A stretch of DNA of 64,000 nucleotides from Yamadazyma tenuis (lineage: Eukaryota; Ascomycota; Pichiomycetes; Serinales; Debaryomycetaceae), in the NCBI RefSeq assembly GCF_029203305.1, contig NC_089465.1, forward strand, positions 248,001-312,000, given 5' to 3'. The position numbers were made by a program, and so were the translations under genes. The notes beneath the pieces are model-generated. The model did no database searches. It worked only from the letters and a program-made list of their open reading frames with translations, and was not told the origin of the DNA. Of the stretch, positions 10,266 to 19,805 are shown in pieces (the first letter of the stretch is position 1; each line of letters begins with the position of its first letter).

Positions 10266-13200
10266 TTAGATGAAAACCTTGAGCAAAACCATCGAGGCTA
10301 AAACGTATAAAGAAACACTTGGTTTGGCAGCATCGCCTTCATAAGTGTTGATTGCAGGGATCTGACTGGAACTCGAAGAAGCAGAGGGCACAGCAGTGGT
10401 TCTTTCCGAAGTGTTGGAGCTCCCAGTCTGGTCATTATTGCCCTTGGTAGGGGTATTGGTCGTGGGAATATTGGTCGTAACAGTATTGAAACCCAGGGTA
10501 TTTTCTGCTGCAAGCGAAAAGCTTCTGGTGGAAGTTGGTTCCGGAGAACCGGATCCTGAAGCACTGCTAGTTTGTCCTGAAACAGTTGGTGTTCTAGTGC
10601 TGGCTGTTGGGTTAATGTCGGGATTGGTTGGTTGAGTCTTACCGCTGTTTGAGACTAAGCCACTTGCTGAACCACCTGCAGAAGCCCAGGAACCGGAACC
10701 GGCAGAAGAACCCGAGGCAGATGCTGGTGAAACTGACGTGGTAGGTGGACCAGTAACAGCAGGAGATGTCGATAAAGCGGCGGGTGTTGAATGTGCTGGA
10801 GAACCAGAAACAGAACTATCTGAGGTAGCAGCATCTGATAGATTCACAGTGCTGATCGTATCAGCTGTATCAGAGCTGGTTGCACTGACAGTAATATCTG
10901 GTGAACTGGTGTCCGAACCACTGTATGTTTCCGATGGTTTTGTGCTGCCCGAGTACTCATAACTGGTGTGTCCTGCCTGCGAAATGGTTCCAGAAGAAAT
11001 GGTTCCAGAAGAAGTGGTTCCAGCTGATGAAATATAAGCACTTGAGCTGCCTCCTCTAAAGCTACTCGAATCAGTTACAACAGCTGCAATGCTCGTGACG
11101 CTAGCACTAAGCGAAGTCAGCGAAGACGATAACGCAATCGAACTGTTTCTGTATGGTGGTACCAAGGATGCAGATGAAGAAGGCACTTCCACTATTACTG
11201 TTTGTATTCCTCCTGAAGACATTGGAGGAGCCGTAATAGTGGTGGTATAGGACCCGGCCCACGTACTAGTGATAGTAGTGATTGGAGTAGGCACTTCAAC
11301 AATCACAGTTTCGGTTTCACCAGAAGCAGCTGATTCAGTGACAGTCGTGGTATAATCTCCACTCCAAGTACTGGTAATGGTTGTCACTGGAACAACTGGA
11401 GTAGGTACTTCAACAATCACAGTTTCGGTTTCACCAGAAGCAGCTGATTCAGTGACAGTCGTGGTATAATCTCCACTCCAAGTACTAGTGATAGTAGTGA
11501 TTGGAGTAGGCACTTCAACAATCACAGTTTCGGTTTCACCAGAAGCAGCTGATTCAGTGACAGTCGTGGTATAATCTCCACTCCAAGTACTGGTAATGGT
11601 TGTCACTGGAGTAGGCACTTCAACAATCACAGTTTCGGTTTCACCAGAAGCAGCTGATTCAGTGACAGTCGTAGTATAATCTCCACTCCAAGTACTGGTA
11701 ATGGTTGTCACTGGAACAACTGGAGTAGGTACTTCAACAATCACAGTTTCGGTTTCACCAGAAGCAGCTGATTCAGTGATAGTCGTAGTATAATCTCCAC
11801 TCCAAGTACTGGTAATGGTTGTCACTGGAGTAGGCACTTCAACAATCACAGTTTCGGTTTCACCAGAAGCAGCTGATTCAGTGACAGTCGTGGTATAATC
11901 TCCACTCCAAGTACTAGTGATAGTAGTGATTGGAGTAGGTACTTCAACAATCACAGTTTCGGTTTCACCAGAAGCAGCTGATTCAGTGACAGTCGTGGTA
12001 TAATCTCCACTCCAAGTACTGGTAATGGTTGTCACTGGAGTAGGCACTTCAACAATCACAGTTTCGGTTTCACCAGAAGCAGCTGATTCAGTGACAGTCG
12101 TGGTATAATCTCCACTCCAAGTACTAGTGATAGTAGTGATTGGAGTAGGCACTTCAACAATCACAGTTTCGGTTTCACCAGAAGCAGCTGATTCAGTGAC
12201 AGTCGTGGTATAATCTCCACTCCAAGTACTGGTAATGGTTGTCACTGGAGTAGGCACTTCAACAATCACAGTTTCGGTTTCACCAGAAGCAGCTGATTCA
12301 GTGACAGTCGTGGTATAATCTCCACTCCAAGTACTAGTGATAGTAGTGATTGGAGTAGGCACTTCAACAATCACAGTTTCGGTTTCACCAGAAGCAGCTG
12401 ATTCAGTGACAGTCGTGGTATAATCTCCACTCCAAGTACTGGTAATGGTTGTCACTGGAGTAGGCACTTCAACAATCACAGTTTCGGTTTCACCAGAAGC
12501 AGCTGATTCAGTGACAGTCGTGGTATAATCTCCACTCCAAGTACTAGTGATAGTAGTGATTGGAGTAGGTACTTCAACAATCACAGTTTCGGTTTCACCA
12601 GAAGCAGCTGATTCAGTGACAGTCGTGGTATAATCTCCACTCCAAGTACTGGTAATGGTTGTCACTGGAGTAGGCACTTCAACAATCACAGTTTCGGTTT
12701 CACCAGAAGCAGCTGATTCAGTGACAGTCGTGGTATAATCTCCACTCCAAGTACTGGTAATGGTTGTCACTGGAGTAGGCACTTCAACAATCACAGTTTC
12801 GGTTTCACCAGAAGCAGCTGATTCAGTGACAGTCGTAGTATAATCTCCACTCCAAGTACTGGTAATGGTTGTCACTGGAACAACTGGAGTAGGTACTTCA
12901 ACAATCACAGTTTCGGTTTCACCAGAAGCAGCTGATTCAGTGACAGTCGTGGTATAATCTCCACTCCAAGTACTAGTGATAGTAGTGATTGGAGTAGGTA
13001 CTTCAACAATCACAGTTTCGGTTTCACCAGAAGCAGCTGATTCAGTGACAGTCGTGGTATAATCTCCACTCCAAGTACTGGTAATGGTTGTCACTGGAGT
13101 AGGCACTTCAATTACTATTACATCCGTACCCCCGGAAGATGCATATTCAGTTTCAGTACCAGTAAAATCACTAGCCCAAGTACTGGTTGTTGTTATAGTT

Positions 13201-16200
13201 GGAGTAGGTACTTCAACAACAATGGTATCAGTTTCCCCTGTATAGGTGAGGGTAGTGGTTTCGCTTCCAGTCCAAGTAATGGTGGTGTAAACCGTTGGAG
13301 TTGGAACTTCAATGATAACCGAGTCGGTACCACCAGTTTCAGCATAATCGGTTTCAGTGGTAGTATAGTCACTAGCCCAGGTAGTAGTGGTGGTTCTAGT
13401 TGGAGTAGGTACCTCAACAAGAACGGTTGCAGTACTACCAACGTCAGCGGTTTGTGTAATGGTGGTTTTGAAACTGCTTGCCCATGTCTTAGTGACTGTG
13501 TTAGTTGGAATTGGAATCTCAACAACAACGGTATCAGTTTCCCCTGTATAGGTGAGGGTAGTGGTTTCGCTTCCAGTCCAAGTAATGGTGGTGTAAACCG
13601 TTGGAGTTGGAACTTCAATGATAACCGAGTCGGTACCACCAGTTTCAGCATAATCGGTTTCAGTGGTAGTATAGTCACTAGCCCAGGTAGTAGTGGTGGT
13701 TCTAGTTGGAGTAGGTACCTCAACAAGAACGGTTGCAGTACTACCAACGTCAGCGGTTTGTGTAATGGTGGTTTTGAAACTGCTTGCCCATGTCTTAGTG
13801 ACTGTGTTAGTTGGAATTGGAATCTCAACAACAACGGTATCAGTTTCCCCTGTATAGGTGAGGGTAGTGGTTTCGCTTCCAGTCCAAGTAATGGTGGTGT
13901 AAACCGTTGGAGTTGGAACTTCAATGATAACCGAGTCGGTACCACCAGTTTCAGCATAATCGGTTTCAGTGGTAGTATAGTCACTAGCCCAGGTAGTAGT
14001 GGTGGTTCTAGTTGGAGTAGGTACCTCAACAAGAACGGTTGCAGTACTACCAACGTCAGCGGTTTGTGTAATGGTGGTTTTGAAACTGCTTGCCCATGTC
14101 TTAGTGACTGTGTTAGTTGGAATTGGAATCTCAACAACAACGGTATCAGTTTCCCCTGTATAGGTGAGGGTAGTGGTTTCGCTTCCAGTCCAAGTAATGG
14201 TGGTGTAAACCGTTGGAGTTGGAACTTCAATGATAACCGAGTCGGTACCACCAGTTTCAGCATAATCGGTTTCAGTGGTAGTATAGTCACTAGCCCAGGT
14301 AGTAGTGGTGGTTCTAGTTGGAGTAGGTACCTCAACAAGAACGGTTGCAGTACTACCAACGTCAGCGGTTTGTGTAATGGTGGTTTTGAAACTGCTTGCC
14401 CATGTCTTAGTGACTGTGTTAGTTGGAATTGGAATCTCAACAACAACGGTATCAGTTTCCCCTGTATAGGTGAGGGTAGTGGTTTCGCTTCCAGTCCAAG
14501 TAATGGTGGTGTAAACCGTTGGAGTTGGAACTTCAATGATAACCGAGTCGGTACCACCAGTTTCAGCATAATCGGTTTCAGTGGTAGTATAGTCACTAGC
14601 CCAGGTAGTAGTGGTGGTTCTAGTTGGAGTAGGTACCTCAACAAGAACGGTTGCAGTACTACCAACGTCAGCGGTTTGTGTAATGGTGGTTTTGAAACTG
14701 CTTGCCCATGTCTTAGTGACTGTGTTAGTTGGAATTGGAATCTCAACAACAACGGTATCAGTTTCCCCTGTATAGGTGAGGGTAGTGGTTTCGCTTCCAG
14801 TCCAAGTAATGGTGGTGTAAACCGTTGGAGTTGGAACTTCAATGATAACCGAGTCGGTACCACCAGTTTCAGCATAATCGGTTTCAGTGGTAGTATAGTC
14901 ACTAGCCCAGGTAGTAGTGGTGGTTCTAGTTGGAGTAGGTACCTCAACAAGAACGGTTGCAGTACTACCAACGTCAGCGGTTTGTGTAATGGTGGTTTTG
15001 AAACTGCTTGCCCATGTCTTAGTGACTGTGTTAGTTGGAATTGGAATCTCAACAACAACGGTATCAGTTTCCCCTGTATAGGTGAGGGTAGTGGTTTCGC
15101 TTCCAGTCCAAGTAATGGTGGTGTAAACCGTTGGAGTTGGAACTTCAATGATAACCGAGTCGGTACCACCAGTTTCAGCATAATCGGTTTCAGTGGTAGT
15201 ATAGTCACTAGCCCAGGTAGTAGTGGTGGTTCTAGTTGGAGTAGGTACCTCAACAAGAACGGTTGCAGTACTACCAACGTCAGCGGTTTGTGTAATGGTG
15301 GTTTTGAAACTGCTTGCCCATGTCTTAGTGACTGTGTTAGTTGGAATTGGAATCTCAACAACAACGGTATCAGTTTCCCCTGTATAGGTGAGGGTAGTGG
15401 TTTCGCTTCCAGTCCAAGTAATGGTGGTGTAAACCGTTGGAGTTGGAACTTCAATGATAACCGAGTCGGTACCACCAGTTTCAGCATAATCGGTTTCAGT
15501 GGTAGTATAGTCACTAGCCCAGGTAGTAGTGGTGGTTCTAGTTGGAGTAGGTACCTCAACAAGAACGGTTGCAGTACTACCAACGTCAGCGGTTTGTGTA
15601 ATGGTGGTTTTGAAACTGCTTGCCCATGTCTTAGTGACTGTGTTAGTTGGAATTGGAATCTCAACAACAACGGTATCAGTTTCCCCTGTATAGGTGAGGG
15701 TAGTGGTTTCGCTTCCAGTCCAAGTAATGGTGGTGTAAACCGTTGGAGTTGGAACTTCAATGATAACCGAGTCGGTACCACCAGTTTCAGCATAATCGGT
15801 TTCAGTGGTAGTATAGTCACTAGCCCAGGTAGTAGTGGTGGTTCTAGTTGGAGTAGGTACCTCAACAAGAACGGTTGCAGTACTACCAACGTCAGCGGTT
15901 TGTGTAATGGTGGTTTTGAAACTGCTTGCCCATGTCTTAGTGACTGTGTTAGTTGGAATTGGAATCTCAACAACAACGGTATCAGTTTCCCCTGTATAGG
16001 TGAGGGTAGTGGTTTCGCTTCCAGTCCAAGTAATGGTGGTGTAAACCGTTGGAGTTGGAACTTCAATGATAACCGAGTCGGTACCACCAGTTTCAGCATA
16101 ATCGGTTTCAGTGGTAGTATAGTCACTAGCCCAGGTAGTAGTGGTGGTTCTAGTTGGAGTAGGTACCTCAACAAGAACGGTTGCAGTACTACCAACGTCA

Positions 16201-19200
16201 GCGGTTTGTGTAATGGTGGTTTTGAAACTGCTTGCCCATGTCTTAGTGACTGTGTTAGTTGGAATTGGAATCTCAACAACAACGGTATCAGTTTCCCCTG
16301 TATAGGTGAGGGTAGTGGTTTCGCTTCCAGTCCAAGTAATGGTGGTGTAAACCGTTGGAGTTGGAACTTCAATGATAACCGAGTCGGTACCACCAGTTTC
16401 AGCATAATCGGTTTCAGTGGTAGTATAGTCACTAGCCCAGGTAGTAGTGGTGGTTCTAGTTGGAGTAGGTACCTCAACAAGAACGGTTGCAGTACTACCA
16501 ACGTCAGCGGTTTGTGTAATGGTGGTTTTGAAACTGCTTGCCCATGTCTTAGTGACTGTGTTAGTTGGAATTGGAATCTCAACAACAACGGTATCAGTTT
16601 CCCCTGTATAGGTGAGGGTAGTGGTTTCGCTTCCAGTCCAAGTAATGGTGGTGTAAACCGTTGGAGTTGGAACTTCAATGATAACCGAGTCGGTACCACC
16701 AGTTTCAGCATAATCGGTTTCAGTGGTAGTATAGTCACTAGCCCAGGTAGTAGTGGTGGTTCTAGTTGGAGTAGGTACCTCAACAAGAACGGTTGCAGTA
16801 CTACCAACGTCAGCGGTTTGTGTAATGGTGGTTTTGAAACTGCTTGCCCATGTCTTAGTGACTGTGTTAGTTGGAATTGGAATCTCAACAACAACGGTAT
16901 CAGTTTCCCCTGTATAGGTGAGGGTAGTGGTTTCGCTTCCAGTCCAAGTAATGGTGGTGTAAACCGTTGGAGTTGGAACTTCAATGATAACCGAGTCGGT
17001 ACCACCAGTTTCAGCATAATCGGTTTCAGTGGTAGTATAGTCACTAGCCCAGGTAGTAGTGGTGGTTCTAGTTGGAGTAGGTACCTCAACAAGAACGGTT
17101 GCAGTACTACCAACGTCAGCGGTTTGTGTAATGGTGGTTTTGAAACTGCTTGCCCATGTCTTAGTGACTGTGTTAGTTGGAATTGGAATCTCAACAACAA
17201 CGGTATCAGTTTCCCCTGTATAGGTGAGGGTAGTGGTTTCGCTTCCAGTCCAAGTAATGGTGGTGTAAACCGTTGGAGTTGGAACTTCAATGATAACCGA
17301 GTCGGTACCACCAGTTTCAGCATAATCGGTTTCAGTGGTAGTATAGTCACTAGCCCAGGTAGTAGTGGTGGTTCTAGTTGGAGTAGGTACCTCAACAAGA
17401 ACGGTTGCAGTACTACCAACGTCAGCGGTTTGTGTAATGGTGGTTTTGAAACTGCTTGCCCATGTCTTAGTGACTGTGTTAGTTGGAATTGGAATCTCAA
17501 CAACAACGGTATCAGTTTCCCCTGTATAGGTGAGGGTAGTGGTTTCGCTTCCAGTCCAAGTAATGGTGGTGTAAACCGTTGGAGTTGGAACTTCAATGAT
17601 AACCGAGTCGGTACCACCAGTTTCAGCATAATCGGTTTCAGTGGTAGTATAGTCACTAGCCCAGGTAGTAGTGGTGGTTCTAGTTGGAGTAGGTACCTCA
17701 ACAAGAACGGTTGCAGTACTACCAACGTCAGCGGTTTGTGTAATGGTGGTTTTGAAACTGCTTGCCCATGTCTTAGTGACTGTGTTAGTTGGAATTGGAA
17801 TCTCAACAACAACGGTATCAGTTTCCCCTGTATAGGTGAGGGTAGTGGTTTCGCTTCCAGTCCAAGTAATGGTGGTGTAAACCGTTGGAGTTGGAACTTC
17901 AATGATAACCGAGTCGGTACCACCAGTTTCAGCATAATCGGTTTCAGTGGTAGTATAGTCACTAGCCCAGGTAGTAGTGGTGGTTCTAGTTGGAGTAGGT
18001 ACCTCAACAAGAACGGTTGCAGTACTACCAACGTCAGCGGTTTGTGTAATGGTGGTTTTGAAACTGCTTGCCCATGTCTTAGTGACTGTGGAAGTAGGAA
18101 CTGGCACATCCACAATAACTGTTCCAGTTTCTCCTGGGCCAGCAGAATCTGTGATGGTAGTGGTATAACTACTTAACCATGTACTGGTTAAGGTAGTGGT
18201 TGGAACAGGCACATCCACAATAACTGTTCCAGTTTCTCCTGGGCCAGCAGAATCTGTGATGGTAGTGGTATAACTACTTAACCATGTACTGGTTAAGGTA
18301 GTGGTTGGAACAGGTACGTCCACAATAACTGTACCCGTTGAACCAGGACTGGCCGATTGAGTGACAGAAGTAGTATAACTACTTAACCATGTACTGGTTA
18401 AGGTAGTGGTTGGAACAGGTACGTCCACAATAACTGTACCCGTTGAACCAGGACTGGCCGATTGAGTGACAGAAGTAGTATAACTACTTAACCATGTACT
18501 GGTTAAGGTAGTGGTTGGAACAGGTACGTCCACAATAACTGTACCCGTTGAACCAGGACTGGCCGATTGAGTGACAGAAGTAGTATAACTACTTAACCAT
18601 GTACTGGTTAAGGTAGTGGTTGGAACAGGTACGTCCACAATAACAGTAGCAGTACTACCAATTGAAGCGGATTTTGTGACAGTAGTGGTTCCCAGGCTAG
18701 TCCAAGTGGTAGTGGTGGTGACAGTTGGAATTGGGACATTCACCAAGATGGTTTCAGTATTTCCAGCAGCTGTGTTATATGGTAAAGTGGTGACTTTGGT
18801 AGTGGCCCCAGTCCAAGTCGAAGTAGTGACAATAATGGCATTACCACTGGACCCCGAACTTCCACTGGAATAAGTGTTCCAATCCCGAAATTGATTGGCA
18901 TTAATAGTAGTCCCATCACCACACACCACAGTATTGGTGAGGGTGACTCCTAAGTAACCATTTGAGGGAAATGGAACCAAAGTATCCATAAACATCCTAT
19001 ATCCAGCTGGAATATTACTGAAAGTTACGACATAACCACTGGTACTACAGGTACCTGTCATAGAAAAACTGGAATAAGTTGGCTTTACCATCAAAAAGTC
19101 GTTCAAGTTATTGGTAATACCAACGTGCATGTTGTTACAGTCAAATCCACTCACAGTCATACCAAAAGATCCCGAGACGATACCACCGTTACAGGTAGCA

Positions 19201-19805
19201 CCCAAATGGTAAATTTGTGTTCTTTTCATCGATGGCATTGATCTAACTAGTTGATAAGACTTAGCATTTGAAGAAGTGTTTTCTGAAATAACCGTGAAAG
19301 TGTGGGTCAAAGTATTGCTACCGTCATGGAAAGAAGCAGTATTGGTTCCAGCCGAAAAACAAGTAGAATCAGTCAAATCAACAGAACTACCACCTCCCCC
19401 AGGATTAAAGGTGAAGGGGAATGACACCGTTCCAGACGCAGAAGTGGAAGTAGTGATGCTGCTGGAAACCACACAGTTGATAGTGGAGTATGGGACGATC
19501 AATTCTCCGTTACTATAAGTACAAGTGGCATAAGTTGTGGATCCTACAGCCAAGTTGAAGGTGGAGGCAGAATCTGTAAACTTCAAGACACAGTCTAAAG
19601 TCAAGGTGAAGGTGTCACCGGCTGCTACATTTGCACCGTTAATTGTCCAACCCAAAGTGGCGTACCAACTAGGACTCAGCGGGATCTGATCGTATCCACT
19701 CGACTGAAACGTAAGGTCATTGAAGGATGTGAATATTCCGGTAACTTGCGTCGCAGCAATAGGTGAAGCACAAAACCAAAGAAGTACCCAAAAGAGCCTA
19801 ATCAT
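10266..19805 (-). CDS. Giant ALS-family GPI-anchored adhesin
   Basis: Agglutinin-like (ALS) cell-wall adhesin, 3179 residues. Signal peptide 1-18. NT-Als binding domain about 19-320 with eight cysteines after the signal peptide (72, 95, 111, 149, 205, 223, 253, 295), the ALS pattern. Lys75 in DCVLKF aligns with the ALS lysine that binds the C-terminal carboxylate of peptide ligands. T region follows with beta-branched NAIIVTT (322-328) at the position of the ALS amyloid-forming segment. Repeats occupy 396-2841: five 35-residue units, sixteen 102-residue units (three sub-repeats each), one divergent unit and seventeen 35/38-residue units, all built on the Thr-rich ALS unit with a conserved Trp and V-x-VP end. 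A Ser/Thr-rich stalk follows from about 2877. The hydrophobic C-terminal tail (YVLASMVLLKVFI) suits a GPI anchor signal. C. albicans Als proteins are roughly 1000-2100 residues, so this is unusually long. Copy number depends on correct assembly. Confidence 0.95.
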   Translation of the reverse strand: MIRLFWVLLWFCASPIAATQVTGIFTSFNDLTFQSSGYDQIPLSPSWYATLGWTINGANVAAGDTFTLTLDCVLKFTDSASTFNLAVGSTTYATCTYSNGELIVPYSTINCVVSSSITTSTSASGTVSFPFTFNPGGGGSSVDLTDSTCFSAGTNTASFHDGSNTLTHTFTVISENTSSNAKSYQLVRSMPSMKRTQIYHLGATCNGGIVSGSFGMTVSGFDCNNMHVGITNNLNDFLMVKPTYSSFSMTGTCSTSGYVVTFSNIPAGYRMFMDTLVPFPSNGYLGVTLTNTVVCGDGTTINANQFRDWNTYSSGSSGSSGNAIIVTTSTWTGATTKVTTLPYNTAAGNTETILVNVPIPTVTTTTTWTSLGTTTVTKSASIGSTATVIVDVPVPTTTLTSTWLSSYTTSVTQSASPGSTGTVIVDVPVPTTTLTSTWLSSYTTSVTQSASPGSTGTVIVDVPVPTTTLTSTWLSSYTTSVTQSASPGSTGTVIVDVPVPTTTLTSTWLSSYTTTITDSAGPGETGTVIVDVPVPTTTLTSTWLSSYTTTITDSAGPGETGTVIVDVPVPTSTVTKTWASSFKTTITQTADVGSTATVLVEVPTPTRTTTTTWASDYTTTETDYAETGGTDSVIIEVPTPTVYTTITWTGSETTTLTYTGETDTVVVEIPIPTNTVTKTWASSFKTTITQTADVGSTATVLVEVPTPTRTTTTTWASDYTTTETDYAETGGTDSVIIEVPTPTVYTTITWTGSETTTLTYTGETDTVVVEIPIPTNTVTKTWASSFKTTITQTADVGSTATVLVEVPTPTRTTTTTWASDYTTTETDYAETGGTDSVIIEVPTPTVYTTITWTGSETTTLTYTGETDTVVVEIPIPTNTVTKTWASSFKTTITQTADVGSTATVLVEVPTPTRTTTTTWASDYTTTETDYAETGGTDSVIIEVPTPTVYTTITWTGSETTTLTYTGETDTVVVEIPIPTNTVTKTWASSFKTTITQTADVGSTATVLVEVPTPTRTTTTTWASDYTTTETDYAETGGTDSVIIEVPTPTVYTTITWTGSETTTLTYTGETDTVVVEIPIPTNTVTKTWASSFKTTITQTADVGSTATVLVEVPTPTRTTTTTWASDYTTTETDYAETGGTDSVIIEVPTPTVYTTITWTGSETTTLTYTGETDTVVVEIPIPTNTVTKTWASSFKTTITQTADVGSTATVLVEVPTPTRTTTTTWASDYTTTETDYAETGGTDSVIIEVPTPTVYTTITWTGSETTTLTYTGETDTVVVEIPIPTNTVTKTWASSFKTTITQTADVGSTATVLVEVPTPTRTTTTTWASDYTTTETDYAETGGTDSVIIEVPTPTVYTTITWTGSETTTLTYTGETDTVVVEIPIPTNTVTKTWASSFKTTITQTADVGSTATVLVEVPTPTRTTTTTWASDYTTTETDYAETGGTDSVIIEVPTPTVYTTITWTGSETTTLTYTGETDTVVVEIPIPTNTVTKTWASSFKTTITQTADVGSTATVLVEVPTPTRTTTTTWASDYTTTETDYAETGGTDSVIIEVPTPTVYTTITWTGSETTTLTYTGETDTVVVEIPIPTNTVTKTWASSFKTTITQTADVGSTATVLVEVPTPTRTTTTTWASDYTTTETDYAETGGTDSVIIEVPTPTVYTTITWTGSETTTLTYTGETDTVVVEIPIPTNTVTKTWASSFKTTITQTADVGSTATVLVEVPTPTRTTTTTWASDYTTTETDYAETGGTDSVIIEVPTPTVYTTITWTGSETTTLTYTGETDTVVVEIPIPTNTVTKTWASSFKTTITQTADVGSTATVLVEVPTPTRTTTTTWASDYTTTETDYAETGGTDSVIIEVPTPTVYTTITWTGSETTTLTYTGETDTVVVEIPIPTNTVTKTWASSFKTTITQTADVGSTATVLVEVPTPTRTTTTTWASDYTTTETDYAETGGTDSVIIEVPTPTVYTTITWTGSETTTLTYTGETDTVVVEIPIPTNTVTKTWASSFKTTITQTADVGSTATVLVEVPTPTRTTTTTWASDYTTTETDYAETGGTDSVIIEVPTPTVYTTITWTGSETTTLTYTGETDTVVVEIPIPTNTVTKTWASSFKTTITQTADVGSTATVLVEVPTPTRTTTTTWASDYTTTETDYAETGGTDSVIIEVPTPTVYTTITWTGSETTTLTYTGETDTIVVEVPTPTITTTSTWASDFTGTETEYASSGGTDVIVIEVPTPVTTITSTWSGDYTTTVTESAASGETETVIVEVPTPITTITSTWSGDYTTTVTESAASGETETVIVEVPTPVVPVTTITSTWSGDYTTTVTESAASGETETVIVEVPTPVTTITSTWSGDYTTTVTESAASGETETVIVEVPTPVTTITSTWSGDYTTTVTESAASGETETVIVEVPTPITTITSTWSGDYTTTVTESAASGETETVIVEVPTPVTTITSTWSGDYTTTVTESAASGETETVIVEVPTPITTITSTWSGDYTTTVTESAASGETETVIVEVPTPVTTITSTWSGDYTTTVTESAASGETETVIVEVPTPITTITSTWSGDYTTTVTESAASGETETVIVEVPTPVTTITSTWSGDYTTTVTESAASGETETVIVEVPTPITTITSTWSGDYTTTVTESAASGETETVIVEVPTPVTTITSTWSGDYTTTITESAASGETETVIVEVPTPVVPVTTITSTWSGDYTTTVTESAASGETETVIVEVPTPVTTITSTWSGDYTTTVTESAASGETETVIVEVPTPITTITSTWSGDYTTTVTESAASGETETVIVEVPTPVVPVTTITSTWSGDYTTTVTESAASGETETVIVEVPTPITTITSTWAGSYTTTITAPPMSSGGIQTVIVEVPSSSASLVPPYRNSSIALSSSLTSLSASVTSIAAVVTDSSSFRGGSSSAYISSAGTTSSGTISSGTISQAGHTSYEYSGSTKPSETYSGSDTSSPDITVSATSSDTADTISTVNLSDAATSDSSVSGSPAHSTPAALSTSPAVTGPPTTSVSPASASGSSAGSGSWASAGGSASGLVSNSGKTQPTNPDINPTASTRTPTVSGQTSSASGSGSPEPTSTRSFSLAAENTLGFNTVTTNIPTTNTPTKGNNDQTGSSNTSERTTAVPSASSSSSQIPAINTYEGDAAKPSVSLYVLASMVLLKVFI
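11283..13094 (-). repeat. Adhesin repeat array, 17 units of 105 or 114 bp
   Basis: Seventeen units of TTITSTWSGDYTTTVTESAA type. Fourteen are 35 codons and three carry an extra VPV (38 codons). The residue after each PTP alternates Val and Ile through the middle of the array, giving a 210-bp higher-order period. One unit has ITESAA in place of VTESAA. The array ends in a divergent unit (WAGSYTTTITAPP) that leads into the stalk. Confidence 0.95.
13200..18095 (-). repeat. Adhesin macro-repeat array, 16 units of 306 bp
   Basis: Sixteen in-frame units of 102 codons, each made of three ALS-type sub-repeats (35, 35 and 32 residues) starting TVTKTWASSF, TTTTTWASDY and YTTITWTGSE. A marker sequence recurs from 13471 to 18061 at exact 306-bp steps. 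Inner units appear identical at nucleotide level; only the two ends diverge. This points to very recent expansion or ongoing homogenisation. Confidence 0.95.
18096..18620 (-). repeat. Adhesin repeat array, five 105-bp units
   Basis: Five 35-codon units of TTTLTSTWLSSYTT type: three with SVTQSASPGSTG and two with TITDSAGPGETG. They follow the T region directly. Confidence 0.9.

Noticed and set aside
13193..18115. Minus-strand 1640-codon Leu/Pro-rich frame
   Set aside because: Same repeat effect, shifted frame of the adhesin; no start or family support.
13452..18176. Plus-strand 1574-codon open frame antisense to the adhesin
   Set aside because: Exists only because the 306-bp unit has no stop in that frame; product is an unnatural perfect repeat, and the other strand encodes a clear ALS protein.
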